NCBI GenBank assembly: GCA_965214235.1
Contig: CBDCBH010000002.1
Location: 434,001 to 498,000, forward strand
Reading direction: 5' to 3'
Source of the DNA: Ilyomonas sp965214235
GTDB taxonomy: Bacteria > Bacteroidota > Bacteroidia > Chitinophagales > Chitinophagaceae
Length of the DNA stretch: 64,000 nucleotides
In this document: positions 35,626 through 44,916 of the stretch, piece after piece
Numbering within the stretch: the first letter of the stretch is position 1
Layout of the letters: each line of letters starts with the position of its first letter
The notes under the pieces: generated by a model
The model's database searches: none
Told to the model about the DNA's origin: nothing
Seen by the model: only the letters and a program-made list of their open reading frames with translations
Program-made: the position numbers and the translations under genes

Positions 35626-36204
35626 ATGATAACGGATATTTCGCAGCTTGATCAAAACAAAACTTATTCATACGCCGATTATCTTACCTGGCGTTTTGAT
35701 GATATGGTTGAATTAATAAAAGGAAAGCTTTTTATTCAATCGCCTGCACCTGCCGAACGGCATCAAAAAATAATCGGAAACTTGTATGGCTATGTATGGA
35801 ATCATTTTTTAAAACAAGATTGCTCTGCTTATATAGCGCCGTTTGATGTGCGCCTTATAAAAAACAAAACGAGTGATGCCGAAATTGCAACTATTGTACA
35901 ACCTGATATTTGTGTGATTTGTGATAAAACGAAGATTGACACCAAAGGATGCTTTGGCGCACCTGATTTGATTATAGAAATTATTTCTCCTTACACGGCA
36001 AAAAAGGATTTAAATGAAAAGTTTAATTTATATGAAGAAAATGGTGTAAAAGAATATTGGATTGTTTTTCCAGATAGTAATGCAGTAAATCAATATTATT
36101 TAAACAATGGAAAATACGAGAGAAAAGATGTTTATGTAAACGGTCAGAAATTTTCAAGCGTAGTTTTCCCTCTTTTACAAATTAATCTCGAAGACATTTT
36201 TTAA
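35626..36204 (+). CDS. Uma2 family (DUF820) putative endonuclease
   Basis: The 192-residue protein has the PD-(D/E)XK-like Uma2 fold. It begins with YADYLTWRFDDMVELIKGKLFIQSPAP and contains VQPDICVICDKTK, then GAPDLIIEIISPYTAKKDLNEKFNLYEENGVKEYWIV. The catalytic pattern PD...E-I-I-S with a downstream Lys is present. The cellular role of the family is unsettled. Its last bases overlap the stop codon of convergent purB by four bases. Confidence 0.88.
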   Translation: MITDISQLDQNKTYSYADYLTWRFDDMVELIKGKLFIQSPAPAERHQKIIGNLYGYVWNHFLKQDCSAYIAPFDVRLIKNKTSDAEIATIVQPDICVICDKTKIDTKGCFGAPDLIIEIISPYTAKKDLNEKFNLYEENGVKEYWIVFPDSNAVNQYYLNNGKYERKDVYVNGQKFSSVVFPLLQINLEDIF

Positions 36205-37547
36205 TAAGCCGGCTGAATGCCTGTATAGTTTTGCGGTGTAATGTTTAATAACTCTTTTTTTACTTCCTCCTGTATCGGTAAATCATTAATAAATTGTTGT
36301 ATCGTTTCTTTATTAATCAAGCTGTTGCCACGGGTTAATTCCTTCAATGCTTCATAGGGATTCGGGTAATTTTCTCTGCGCAGAATCGTTTGAATCGCTT
36401 CGGCTACCACCGCCCAGTTGTGCTCCAACTCTTCGTTTAGTTTTACTTCATTTAACACCAATTTTGATAATCCTTTTTGCAATGATTTTATGGCAATAAT
36501 AATATGTGCAGCGGGTACGCCGAGGTTGCGCAAAACCGTTGAATCTGTCAAATCTCTCTGCAATCGGCTGATGGGCAATTTAGCTGAAAGATGCTCAAGC
36601 AAAGCATTGGCTAAACCAAAATTTCCTTCTGCATTTTCAAAGTCAATGGGGTTTACTTTATGTGGCATAGCCGATGAGCCTACTTCGCCTTTTTTAGTTT
36701 GTTGTTTAAAATAATCCATGCTTATATATGTCCACATATCTCTGCATAAATTAATCATGATATTGTTGATTCTTTTCATTGCATCACAATGGGCAGCAAG
36801 CGAGTCATAATGTTCAATTTGTGTGGTGAATTGTTTTCGTTGCAATCCTAAAACATCATTTACAAAATGGTTGGCAAACGCTATCCAATCAAAGTTTGGA
36901 AATGCAATGCGATGTGCGTTGAAATTGCCTGTTGCCCCGCCAAACTTTGCTGCAAACGGAATGGTTAAAAATAACTGCACCTGTTCATTTATCCGCTCAA
37001 CAAACACCATAATTTCCTTTCCTAAAATGGTTGGTGATGCAGGCTGGCCGTGGGTTCGGGCAAGCATAGGCACAACTTTCCATTGCAACGCCAAACTGTG
37101 CAACTGCTGTTGTAATGTTTTAATGGATGGCAGATATTCCTGTTCAATATACTCTTTCCAGCTTAATGGAATTGCCGTGTTATTAATGTCTTGCGAAGTA
37201 AGCCCGAAGTGTACCCATTCTTTTATATCAGCTGCATTAGCCGCTATCATTTTTTCTTTTATAAAATATTCAATCGCTTTTACATCGTGGTTAGTAATGG
37301 CTTCTGTTTTTTTTATTTCTTCAGCATCATTCAGGTTAAAATTGGCAATCATATTTCTTAATTCTTCGGCTATATTTTGAGGAAGAATAAAGAACTCTTT
37401 TTCAGACAACATGATAAGATATTCTACTTCTACATGCAGCCGGTATTTCATCAACGCATATTCTGAAAACCAGGCAGACAGATGATTGACCTGATTGTAA
37501 TAACGCCCGTCAACAGGAGAAATGGCAGAAAGTGTATGTAAATTCAT
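36201..37547 (-). CDS. purB: Adenylosuccinate lyase
   Basis: The 448-residue product starts at ATG 37547 (MNLHTLSAISPVDGRYY). It shows the fumarase/aspartase-superfamily signature SSAMPHKVNPIDFENAEGN, the region HDVKAIEYFIKEKM and ARTHGQPASPTILGKE. The order and length match the E. coli-type PurB branch. It acts twice in purine synthesis, forming AICAR and AMP with release of fumarate. The 17 bases TTGTTTACTTTATTTGC just upstream are identical to those before the methyltransferase at 38548. Confidence 0.96.
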   Translation of the reverse strand: MNLHTLSAISPVDGRYYNQVNHLSAWFSEYALMKYRLHVEVEYLIMLSEKEFFILPQNIAEELRNMIANFNLNDAEEIKKTEAITNHDVKAIEYFIKEKMIAANAADIKEWVHFGLTSQDINNTAIPLSWKEYIEQEYLPSIKTLQQQLHSLALQWKVVPMLARTHGQPASPTILGKEIMVFVERINEQVQLFLTIPFAAKFGGATGNFNAHRIAFPNFDWIAFANHFVNDVLGLQRKQFTTQIEHYDSLAAHCDAMKRINNIMINLCRDMWTYISMDYFKQQTKKGEVGSSAMPHKVNPIDFENAEGNFGLANALLEHLSAKLPISRLQRDLTDSTVLRNLGVPAAHIIIAIKSLQKGLSKLVLNEVKLNEELEHNWAVVAEAIQTILRRENYPNPYEALKELTRGNSLINKETIQQFINDLPIQEEVKKELLNITPQNYTGIQPAY

Positions 37548-37645
37548 TACAGCAAATAAAGTAAACAATAAATGATGCTAAAAATTTTGATTGGCGGCAA
37601 CAGCAAAGTGCTGAATGCGTTTCTTTGCACGCAAAAATAAAGGGA

Positions 37646-38389
37646 TTGAAGAAGATTAAAGTTGGTGCGGTAAGTTATCTGAACACAAAACCATTGCTGT
37701 ATGGCATTACAAGATCGGAAGTATTGATGAACAAGATAGAATTGATTACCGATTATCCTTCTTCGATAGCAACGATGCTGGCAGAAGATACAATAGATAT
37801 TGGGTTGGTGCCGGTTGCTGTTATTCCTAAACTAACAGAACATTATATTGTTGGCGATTATTGCATTGGCGCTGATGGCGATGTTGCCAGCGTGTGTTTG
37901 TTCAGCGATGTGCCGATGGAAAAAATAGAAACCATTTTACTGGATTATCAAAGCCGAACATCAGTAAATCTTTGTAAGATATTATTAAAGCATTACTGGA
38001 AAATCAATCCTGTTTTGCAGGATGCGAAAGAAGATTTTCGCAATCATATACAAGGCACAACGGCAGGCGTTGTTATCGGCGACCGAGCCTTAGCGCAAAG
38101 GCAACAATCTAAGTATATTTACGATCTTGCCGGTGCATGGAAAGCCTTTACCGGCTTGCCTTTTGTGTTTGCAGCCTGGATTGCAAATAAAAAACTGCCA
38201 CCTGATTTTTGCAATGAATTTAATAAAGCTAACAGCGTTGGTTTACAGCATTTGAATAATGTAATAAAAGAAAACCCGTTTGCTGCTTATTTGCTGCAAA
38301 CGTATTATACTCAAAACATTAGCTACGATTTAACCGATGAAAAAAGAAAAGGTTTGCATTTATTTTTGGAGTTGTTGAGTGGGTTGTAA
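37646..38389 (+). CDS. mqnA: Menaquinone biosynthesis protein MqnA (chorismate dehydratase)
   Basis: The protein begins KKIKVGAVSYLNTKPLLYGI, the typical MqnA start, so I choose TTG 37646; a TTG at 37625 is an alternative and no ATG is available. LAEDTIDIGLVPVAVIPKL and YCIGADGDVASVCLFS are family segments of the periplasmic-binding-protein-like fold. Position 145 onward (GVVIGDRALAQ) also fits. MqnA dehydrates chorismate to 3-enolpyruvyl-benzoate in the futalosine route to menaquinone, so the organism should use that route. A short frame of 22 codons (37572-37640) ends six bases before the TTG. The gene is divergent from purB. Confidence 0.9.
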   Translation: MKKIKVGAVSYLNTKPLLYGITRSEVLMNKIELITDYPSSIATMLAEDTIDIGLVPVAVIPKLTEHYIVGDYCIGADGDVASVCLFSDVPMEKIETILLDYQSRTSVNLCKILLKHYWKINPVLQDAKEDFRNHIQGTTAGVVIGDRALAQRQQSKYIYDLAGAWKAFTGLPFVFAAWIANKKLPPDFCNEFNKANSVGLQHLNNVIKENPFAAYLLQTYYTQNISYDLTDEKRKGLHLFLELLSGL

Positions 38390-38547
38390 GAGAATTATTT
38401 ATAAATTATAAATCTACAATATCAAGGCAAGAGAAAGGTTATTTTGTATAAATTATAGTAATTGCTGCATTTTCAAAAATTGCTTAAAGCTGACAAAAGT
38501 TTTTTTATACTCTCTACTTTACTTTTTTGTTTACTTTATTTGCATAT

Positions 38548-39306
38548 ATGAAAACATTAAGAGAAATATTTGATCAACATAACAAAAGATTAATCCATAA
38601 ATGGAATCATTACATAGAAATCTATGATCAATATTTTTCTAAATATAGAAATACTGAAGTTGTAATGTTAGAAATTGGCTTATCGCAAGGCGGCTCGATT
38701 GATATGTGGAAAGAATATTTTGGACCGAAGCTAACTATTTATGGAGTAGATATCAACCCCAACAATAAATCTTTTGAAGAGCCAAATGTAAAAATATTTA
38801 TAGGCAGTCAAAGCGATAAAAGTTTTTTGAATGATCTAAAAACAAAAGTTCCCAAACTTGATATATTGATAGATGATGGTGGACATACAATGGAGCAGCA
38901 AATCAATACATTCGAGGTAATGTTTGATCAGGTAAAACCTGGAGGAATTTATTTATGTGAAGATGTTCAAACTTCTTACTTGAAACTTTTTTACGGAAAG
39001 TATAAAGGAAAAAATACTTTTATAGAATACTCAAAAAATTTTATTGATCAGCAACATGCCTGGTTTAGTGAGGATAATAGCAAATTAAAAGTTGATTCAT
39101 TAACAAGAAATATAAAAGCCATCCATTATTACACCAATATGGTGTTTATAGAAAAGGAAAATATGATAGAACCCTTTGAAGTAAAAAAAGGAAATGTTAC
39201 AATCGGATTTAAAGGAGAATTGGGTATTGATGAAACCAATCTGCCCTTCAACCAAAAAGTAATCCGAAATTTAAAAAAAATCAAAAACAGATTATTAAAG
39301 AACTAA
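38548..39306 (+). CDS. Class I SAM-dependent methyltransferase (macrocin O-methyltransferase-like)
   Basis: ATG 38548 starts MKTLREIFDQHNKRL. The Rossmann-type methyltransferase motifs are VMLEIGLSQGGSIDMW (motif I), YGVDINPN, and DILIDDGGHTMEQQINTFEVMF followed by PGGIYLCEDVQTSY. This arrangement is typical of enzymes that methylate sugars of antibiotics or surface glycans. The AT-rich composition and the following glycosyltransferases suggest a glycan-modification locus. The base composition differs from the flanking housekeeping genes. Confidence 0.85.
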   Translation: MKTLREIFDQHNKRLIHKWNHYIEIYDQYFSKYRNTEVVMLEIGLSQGGSIDMWKEYFGPKLTIYGVDINPNNKSFEEPNVKIFIGSQSDKSFLNDLKTKVPKLDILIDDGGHTMEQQINTFEVMFDQVKPGGIYLCEDVQTSYLKLFYGKYKGKNTFIEYSKNFIDQQHAWFSEDNSKLKVDSLTRNIKAIHYYTNMVFIEKENMIEPFEVKKGNVTIGFKGELGIDETNLPFNQKVIRNLKKIKNRLLKN

Positions 39307-39366
39307 AAATTACTTGATTATAAGCCTTGGTTTTTATTAGTTATACTTTGTACTAAATATTGAAAT

Positions 39367-40374
39367 GTGGTTGATAAGATAACACTGATACTAATACTTC
39401 ACAACAGGCATAAAAATTTAGATCGTCTTCTCGAATATTACAATGATTACACATTCCCGATTATCATTGCCGATAGCTCAAAAGAAAAACATGTTTTCAA
39501 TAAAAGCAAAGACAACTGGCTTTATCATTATTCACCTGGTTTATCGTTCACTGAAAAAATAGAATCAGTAACAACTTTGGTTACTACGCGTTATGCAGCT
39601 ATGTGCGCTGATGATGATTTCATTCTTCCTGAAAGTTTGCAACAATGTGTTGTATTTTTAGAGCAAAACAAAACATATTCTATAACTCAAGGATGGAGTA
39701 TCAGGTATTATAAAGAAAGCATTTGCACAGGTCGCATCAGGTATGGCCTGCTGTATGATGTTTATAAAAGTATTGAAGAAGATGAAGCCTTAAAGAGACT
39801 GGCAGACATGTTCCAAAACTATCGTTCTATACTTTACGCTGTTTTTAAAACAGAAGTATTGCAACAATCTTTTGCAGGTGCTGGTAAACAAATAAAAAAC
39901 CTTTTTCTAAACGAATACATTACTGCGTTTTTGCCAATTTTATATGGAAAATATAAAGAGCTACCAATACTTTATCAGGTAAGAGAATTTGCTGAAGATT
40001 CTGACGATAAAACTGCAGTTAATATTGATACTATGTTAGATAATTTTGAATATGCAAAAGATCTGAATGATTTCAAGCATTTTATATTAAACAAACTGGT
40101 AAGCATTACAAATCTTTTGTATGAAGAAGCAGAGAAAAGGTTTGAAAACATTTTACATTCTTTTTCAGCTCAACTAAAAACAAATCGAAATCAAAAAATT
40201 ACTTTAAAAAAAAGAGTTGGGATGCTAATTAGTTATGTTCCTGTCATTGGTAAAAAAATAATAAGCAAAAGCAGAGAAAAAGAAGTAGCAAAGCAATTAG
40301 TAACAGTTATCAAAACTCAATCAGACAGAGAAGAATTGACCAAAATATCTCAGTTGTTGATAAAATTTCAATAA
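39367..40374 (+). CDS. TIGR00180-type glycosyltransferase (GT2-like)
   Basis: The start is GTG 39367; a possible -7 element TACTTTG lies about 15 bases before it. The 335-residue protein begins ITLILILHNRHKNLDRLLEYY and has the nucleotide-sugar-binding acidic motif MCADDDFILPESLQQ (DDD in place of DxD). It continues with IRYYKESICTGRIRYG, as in the TIGR00180 group. It probably adds a sugar to a surface polysaccharide or glycoprotein. Adjacent genes point to the same process. No membrane helix is evident. Confidence 0.82.
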   Translation: MVDKITLILILHNRHKNLDRLLEYYNDYTFPIIIADSSKEKHVFNKSKDNWLYHYSPGLSFTEKIESVTTLVTTRYAAMCADDDFILPESLQQCVVFLEQNKTYSITQGWSIRYYKESICTGRIRYGLLYDVYKSIEEDEALKRLADMFQNYRSILYAVFKTEVLQQSFAGAGKQIKNLFLNEYITAFLPILYGKYKELPILYQVREFAEDSDDKTAVNIDTMLDNFEYAKDLNDFKHFILNKLVSITNLLYEEAEKRFENILHSFSAQLKTNRNQKITLKKRVGMLISYVPVIGKKIISKSREKEVAKQLVTVIKTQSDREELTKISQLLIKFQ

Positions 40375-40434
40375 CACAGACATTGTAGCGACCTACGAAA
40401 ACAATAAATATTCAATTGAACATCAGTATAGTCT

Positions 40435-40575
40435 TTAGTATGGGATAATGTAAGATAAGCCAATGTTAGCGCCACAGTCTATTATATAAGCCGCAGAAGA
40501 AGGATTTACAAATTGTTTACTTACCAATTTCCCAACCCCACTAACAAGGTTTCTTATAAGGCTAAGAGCTTTCAT
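40435..40575 (-). pseudogene. 5' remnant of a FkbM-family methyltransferase gene
   Basis: A 46-codon frame starts at ATG 40575 and reads MKALSLIRNLVSG...AAYIIDCGANIGLS before a TAA. IIDCGANIGLS is the SAM-binding motif I of FkbM methyltransferases, which are normally over 200 residues long. The rest of the domain is missing in all frames before the end of the preceding gene. It is therefore a truncated gene, left by a deletion, between two glycosyltransferase genes on opposite strands. Confidence 0.6.
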
Positions 40576-40588
40576 AACGCGTATAGCT

Positions 40589-41428
40589 TTAAAACTTATT
40601 CAATTTGTAATCTATAAATCCTTTAAAAATATTCATCAAAACACCAACCCTTTTCCGGTTGTAAAGCAAATTGTTTTTTATTCGGTTCAGTAAACCTTTT
40701 CGGCTTATTTCTATATCAGCAGGAAAATATTTTTTGTAATGATGATTCACATAAAAAAAATTCCTTACCATAAAATATATTCTTCGCGGCGAATGTAAAG
40801 TTCTGTTGCTCATCTTCATATTCTTTAACGATCTGTGATGAGATAAAGTTCCTAAAGAATGAAGAAGAAATACATTTTGGAATTGAACAATTAAATAATT
40901 TTTCAGTCTTGCGCGGTAACAATAATCGAAATCCACTTCATCAATAAACAACTTTTCTGCAAAGCCGCCTATCTCAGCAAACAAAGCGAGATTTATAATA
41001 CTGCCCGATGTAATCAGTTTTGTTTTTTCTAGTGGTAAACAACTCTTTAATTCTGTTCTTTTCTTTTCATGCTCTACCCCAAACATGGCTGTTTTGTCTT
41101 TATAAAGAAAGTTACCTGCGCACAATAGATAATTTTGCATGTCGGTTCCTTCAAAACGAGAGTCCTGATCCATTGTTAATAACCACTTATAACCTTCGCC
41201 CATCGCCAGTTCAGCCGCCGCATTCAGGCGCTTTGCAATACCTTCATTGTTACCATCAAAAATAACTTCTATTTTTTCTTTTCCTCTTAATTGGGCTGTA
41301 ACAGAACCAAGCTTATTTTCTGTATTATCTGCCACGTATAACTTATCTATATAAGGCAGGTAAGATTGTATGTTTTCAATCGCATCTTCATCCGGATGAT
41401 ACAAAATTACTATACCTGCAACGCCCAT
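40589..41428 (-). CDS. Glycosyltransferase family 2 (rhamnosyltransferase-like)
   Basis: The 279-residue protein begins GVAGIVILYHPDEDAIENI and has NNEGIAKRLNAAAELA and the acidic motif LLTMDQDSRFEG. The segment GFAEKLFIDEVDFDYCYRAR carries the probable catalytic acid. This is the pattern of GT2 rhamnosyltransferases such as RfbF/WbbL. It would transfer a deoxysugar to a surface glycan. It points away from the other glycosyltransferase; the FkbM remnant lies between their ends. Confidence 0.88.
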   Translation of the reverse strand: MGVAGIVILYHPDEDAIENIQSYLPYIDKLYVADNTENKLGSVTAQLRGKEKIEVIFDGNNEGIAKRLNAAAELAMGEGYKWLLTMDQDSRFEGTDMQNYLLCAGNFLYKDKTAMFGVEHEKKRTELKSCLPLEKTKLITSGSIINLALFAEIGGFAEKLFIDEVDFDYCYRARLKNYLIVQFQNVFLLHSLGTLSHHRSLKNMKMSNRTLHSPRRIYFMVRNFFYVNHHYKKYFPADIEISRKGLLNRIKNNLLYNRKRVGVLMNIFKGFIDYKLNKF

Positions 41429-41515
41429 AGTTTGTTTTTACTTCAAAAATAAGTATGGTAAATAAACATCGCTTCAATTTATATGTAAAGTAATCATCGG
41501 TTCTGTCAATACATG

Positions 41516-41544
41516 ATAAAGCCCCGCACAATGCAGGGCTTTAT
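41516..41544. terminator. Terminator hairpin
   Basis: ATAAAGCCC pairs with GGGCTTTAT, with an inner GCA/TGC pair around CAA and one mismatch. It lies 24 bases after the leftward gene that ends at 41569. Confidence 0.8.
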
Positions 41545-41568
41545 TAAACATCACAAAACACAATTCTT

Positions 41569-41979
41569 TTAGTGATGCGCAGCTATCATCACACCAATTA
41601 CACCGCCAACCACTAAACCAGTGCCCAATAAACCAAAGCCTCTGTGATGATCCCGTCTCCAGCCGTCTCTGTCATGATAACCAAAATCACGATCATGGCG
41701 ATAACCAAACTCACGATCATGGTGATAACCATCCATCCGATCACCATACTCTTCATGGCGGTTATAATCATCTCTACGATTGAAGGACTGAAAATTGCCA
41801 TCATCGTGTCGCATGTCAGCACTTTGTTGAGGAATATAATTGCCATTGTTATTGTTGTAATTTCCACCATTGTATGGTGCATTGTGATTATTATAACCAT
41901 CGTTATAAGGTTTATCGTACTGCGCAAAAAGAGCAGAGAAAACCATGAGGCTCATCAGTAGTGTAAACATCTTTTTCAT
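41569..41979 (-). CDS. Secreted low-complexity His/Asp/Arg/Asn-rich protein with glycine-rich tail
   Basis: The 136-residue protein has a signal peptide (residues 1-19, ending ALFAQ). A low-complexity stretch follows: Asn/Tyr/Gly-rich (20-50), then His/Asp/Arg/Tyr-rich units such as YHHDREFGYRHDRDFGYHDRDG (no fixed period). It ends in a Gly-rich hydrophobic segment (GFGLLGTGLVVGGVIGVMIAAHH) that could insert in a membrane. No family is recognised. The histidine content suggests metal binding, which is only inference. Overlapping frames on both strands come from the repetitive codons and are not genes. Confidence 0.7.
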   Translation of the reverse strand: MKKMFTLLMSLMVFSALFAQYDKPYNDGYNNHNAPYNGGNYNNNNGNYIPQQSADMRHDDGNFQSFNRRDDYNRHEEYGDRMDGYHHDREFGYRHDRDFGYHDRDGWRRDHHRGFGLLGTGLVVGGVIGVMIAAHH

Positions 41980-42075
41980 ATATTTTCATTTTAAAAAGTG
42001 ATAAATATGAGATGATAGTTTTTGATTGCTGTTTAGCAAAGAAGTGTTAATGATTGAATGAGTTTATCAAATAAA

Positions 42076-42110
42076 AAACCTGCCTTTTTATTTACAAAAA
42101 AGGCAGGTTT
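42076..42110. terminator. Terminator hairpin
   Basis: AAACCTGCCTTTTT pairs with AAAAAGGCAGGTTT around ATTTAC-type loop bases. It lies 22 bases beyond the stop of the leftward YVTN-type gene and probably serves it. Confidence 0.85.
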
Positions 42111-42131
42111 GTATTTGATTGTCTTTTTATT

Positions 42132-43661
42132 TTATTGCTTTAGAAATTTTTGCTCAGTGATTGTATTGCCTGTTGAAAAACGCAAGATATAAACACCTTT
42201 ACATAATGATGAAGTATTGATAGAAATACTGCTACCATTTGTTATTTCATGGCTTTGCTGATACCATTTTCTGCCTGCCATATCAACAATGGAAAGTACC
42301 GCCTTGCCTTCGAAATTACTTGCTTTTGCCGTTAGTATATTCTTTACAGGATTGGGTAATAACAACAGAATTGTCAGGTTTTCTTTTAGCATAAAACTAA
42401 CCACGCTACTTGTTGTAGCATTGCCATTTTTATCAGTTATATGAAGCCTGTAATAAACTGTTTTTGCATCGGCTAAACCAAGTGCATTTAGATCGTTGTA
42501 TTGATAAGTATGCGAACTATTGGTTGATGCTGTAACATTTCCAATAGCAGTATAATGAATGCCATCAGTGCTGCGCTCAATAATGTAACCGGCGGTATTG
42601 GTTTCGTTTGCCGCCTGCCATTGTAGCTGTATGGTTTTATTTAGCTGCAATGCAGTAAAGTGCATAAGCGTTACAGGAAGCACGCCATTGCTGCCAATAA
42701 ATCTTCCTATGGCAACAGGGTTAAATCCTACTTTCACATAAGTCATCACTTCGTTGGTTGAAGTGTTGATAACAGCTACGCTGCCGTTAACGAAGCAAGC
42801 TACATACACTTTGGTTCCATCAGGTGTAATGGCAACACCGTAAGGATGCTGGGCTTGCAATTTTATTTTCTTAATTAAAGTATCAGCCCTACCATCTACA
42901 ATACACACAGTGCTATCGTGATAGTTGGTTGCATACACTCTTGTTCCATCGGGGTTAACGCAAACACAATCTGTTGTTGAGCTGCCTAAACCTAAGGCTT
43001 TAACGGTTCGGCTTTTAAGATCGAAGATGTTGAGATTTCCATTCAGCTTATCGGCTGCATACAGTTTTGTATTCTGATAATTAATGGCAAGCTGAAGAAA
43101 ATTTGCACCCGAAGCAGAAATGCTGTTATACACTGCGTTATCTACTGTGCTTATGTCAATTAATTTGTTATAGCCATTCACATACACATGCAAGCCATCC
43201 GGAGAAATGGCAATGCCTTGTATTGAATTTCCTACCTCCGTAGGTATTTTTGTTTTGATGGTTAGAGTAACTGCATCAACCACTACCACTGTATCCTGGC
43301 AACCAACATACAATGTGCTGCCATCTGGACTAACGTCTATAATGCCGCCAAAAGTAGCACCGGTATTTAAAGGCAATTCTCCAATAATTTGGTTTGTAGC
43401 AGTATTAATAACAGTAACTGCATTTGCATTGTTTGTTGTATAATAACTAATGTAAGCGCGTGTACCATCGTGGTTAACAATAACGCCACTTGGATATTTA
43501 TGAGTTGGAATGGTGGCGATTACTGTGTTTGTTTGTGTGTTGATAACCGATATTGAACTATCGTTGCGATTGGTGATATAAGCGTTTTGCGAAAACGCAG
43601 AAGAGGCTATAAGTAAGCTAAACATTGAGGCTACACAGGAGGTAAGTAAGTTTGGTTTCAT
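42132..43661 (-). CDS. YVTN-type beta-propeller protein with T9SS sorting domain
   Basis: The 509-residue protein has a signal peptide (residues 1-25, ending SAFSQ). Seven or so propeller blades of the YVTN/NHL type follow (ISVINTQTNTVIATI, VSPDGSTLYVG, INPDGTRVYATNY-like units, residues 26-325). A short Ig-like region (VTLMHFTALQLNKTIQLQWQA) and a T9SS type A sorting domain (LLPNPVKNILTAKA to EQKFLKQ) end the protein. It is predicted to be exported to the surface or released. The ligand of the propeller is unknown. Confidence 0.9.
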   Translation of the reverse strand: MKPNLLTSCVASMFSLLIASSAFSQNAYITNRNDSSISVINTQTNTVIATIPTHKYPSGVIVNHDGTRAYISYYTTNNANAVTVINTATNQIIGELPLNTGATFGGIIDVSPDGSTLYVGCQDTVVVVDAVTLTIKTKIPTEVGNSIQGIAISPDGLHVYVNGYNKLIDISTVDNAVYNSISASGANFLQLAINYQNTKLYAADKLNGNLNIFDLKSRTVKALGLGSSTTDCVCVNPDGTRVYATNYHDSTVCIVDGRADTLIKKIKLQAQHPYGVAITPDGTKVYVACFVNGSVAVINTSTNEVMTYVKVGFNPVAIGRFIGSNGVLPVTLMHFTALQLNKTIQLQWQAANETNTAGYIIERSTDGIHYTAIGNVTASTNSSHTYQYNDLNALGLADAKTVYYRLHITDKNGNATTSSVVSFMLKENLTILLLLPNPVKNILTAKASNFEGKAVLSIVDMAGRKWYQQSHEITNGSSISINTSSLCKGVYILRFSTGNTITEQKFLKQ

Positions 43662-43823
43662 ATATGATTTTGAATCATAAAAATATATGAAAACGATGGC
43701 TGAAATGCTTACCCTGCTTTGCTTTCGTTATTCTTAATCGTATTTTAAGCGGCTTAGGTTTGGCTTAAAAATTTATTAATGGGGTTTCTTTATAAACTGC
43801 CTTTCAACTTTAAATTTTACCTT

Positions 43824-43865
43824 AAAAAACAATACCCGTTATTCTGATAACGGGTATTGTTTTTT
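43824..43865. terminator. Strong bidirectional terminator
   Basis: A 19-base stem (AAAAAACAATACCCGTTAT with ATAACGGGTATTGTTTTTT) encloses only four bases. It lies 17 bases after the leftward hydrolase gene ending at 43882 and separates it from the YVTN gene. Confidence 0.92.
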
Positions 43866-43881
43866 AGAATAAGATATTATT

Positions 43882-44715
43882 TTATTTCATTCTTTCTTTA
43901 ATAAAAACGTTTGCTTTTGCGTTGGCATCAGAAGTGGCTTCTTTGTTATAAACCGGATTGCTTGGATTGGCGAATGCATGGTCAGCATCATACTCGTAAG
44001 TGGTTACTTTTTTACCGGCAGCTTTCATGTTTTCTTCAAATGTTTTCACAACATCAGGGTTTATCCATTGGTCTTTCTTTGCAAAAAAACCAATCACATC
44101 ACAATTCAATGTTTTCAATCGGTTCACATCTTTTTCAGGCATACCATAATACATTACACAACCTTTAACCTGGCTGCCGCCAAGCAGCGCAGTTTGCAAG
44201 CTCCAGCCACCGCCAAAGCACCAGCCTAATGTAAATACTTTAGCATTACTGCCTGCATAGCTGTAAGCGCCTTTAATGATATTGATAGCGCGGTTGTTAT
44301 TAACCGATTGCATAAGCTTTGCAGCAGAATCGCGGTTGGCAGATACTTTGCCATCATACAAATCAAGCGCAAGCACATTCACGCCCAACTCGTTTGAAAG
44401 CCTCTCCGATTGTTGCTTTACATAATCGTTCAAGCCCCAATATTCATGAATCACAAACAAGTAATAAGGCGTTTCTTTATCAGCTTTTATTTCAAACCCG
44501 TGCGCAGTTGTACCATCGGCTACTTTAAAAGTAATGTCTTTGCCTTTTGTACTTTCATAAATAAAAGGTAGCGGTTCCTCATGGGCATTTACAAAATCTT
44601 TGTTTTTACCTAAGGCTGCAAACTGATCGGTTGCCTTAACACAACAGGCAGCCGTTTGCGCATGTAAAAAGCCGGCAGCCATAATAAAAACAACAATCAA
44701 CAAAATGTTTTTCAT
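43882..44715 (-). CDS. Secreted dienelactone hydrolase family protein
   Basis: I start at Met 44715, which gives the signal peptide MKNILLIVVFIMAAGFLHAQ; upstream codons in the frame are hydrophobic but unlike the family. The 277-residue product has the dienelactone hydrolase nucleophile Cys166 in GWCFGGG. A later FFAKKDQWI provides the Asp and YDADHAF the His, completing the triad. HEYWGLNDYVKQQSERL is typical of the family. The true substrate of exported homologues is mostly unknown. It is divergent from the AI-2E family gene. Confidence 0.88.
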   Translation of the reverse strand: MKNILLIVVFIMAAGFLHAQTAACCVKATDQFAALGKNKDFVNAHEEPLPFIYESTKGKDITFKVADGTTAHGFEIKADKETPYYLFVIHEYWGLNDYVKQQSERLSNELGVNVLALDLYDGKVSANRDSAAKLMQSVNNNRAINIIKGAYSYAGSNAKVFTLGWCFGGGWSLQTALLGGSQVKGCVMYYGMPEKDVNRLKTLNCDVIGFFAKKDQWINPDVVKTFEENMKAAGKKVTTYEYDADHAFANPSNPVYNKEATSDANAKANVFIKERMK

Positions 44716-44916
44716 ATTAATTAATTTAAAAAAAGATAAACGAATGTAGCGACCAAACCATGATAAAACAAAAAGCAGGAAAGCCATTGCGAAGAAATTG
44801 ATTGAAATAATCACTTGGTTCTCTTTTTAAAAATGGCTTTAAAATTGAACATAAGGTTGCAATCATTTGTAATAGCTTTATCATCTCTTTCCAAACCATC
44901 TAAGTACATCTTTTTT

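Noticed and set aside
41613..41961. Open frames of 104-105 codons on both strands inside the His/Asp-rich gene
   Set aside because: They are by-products of the repetitive codons; the frame with a signal peptide (41979 leftward) is the gene.
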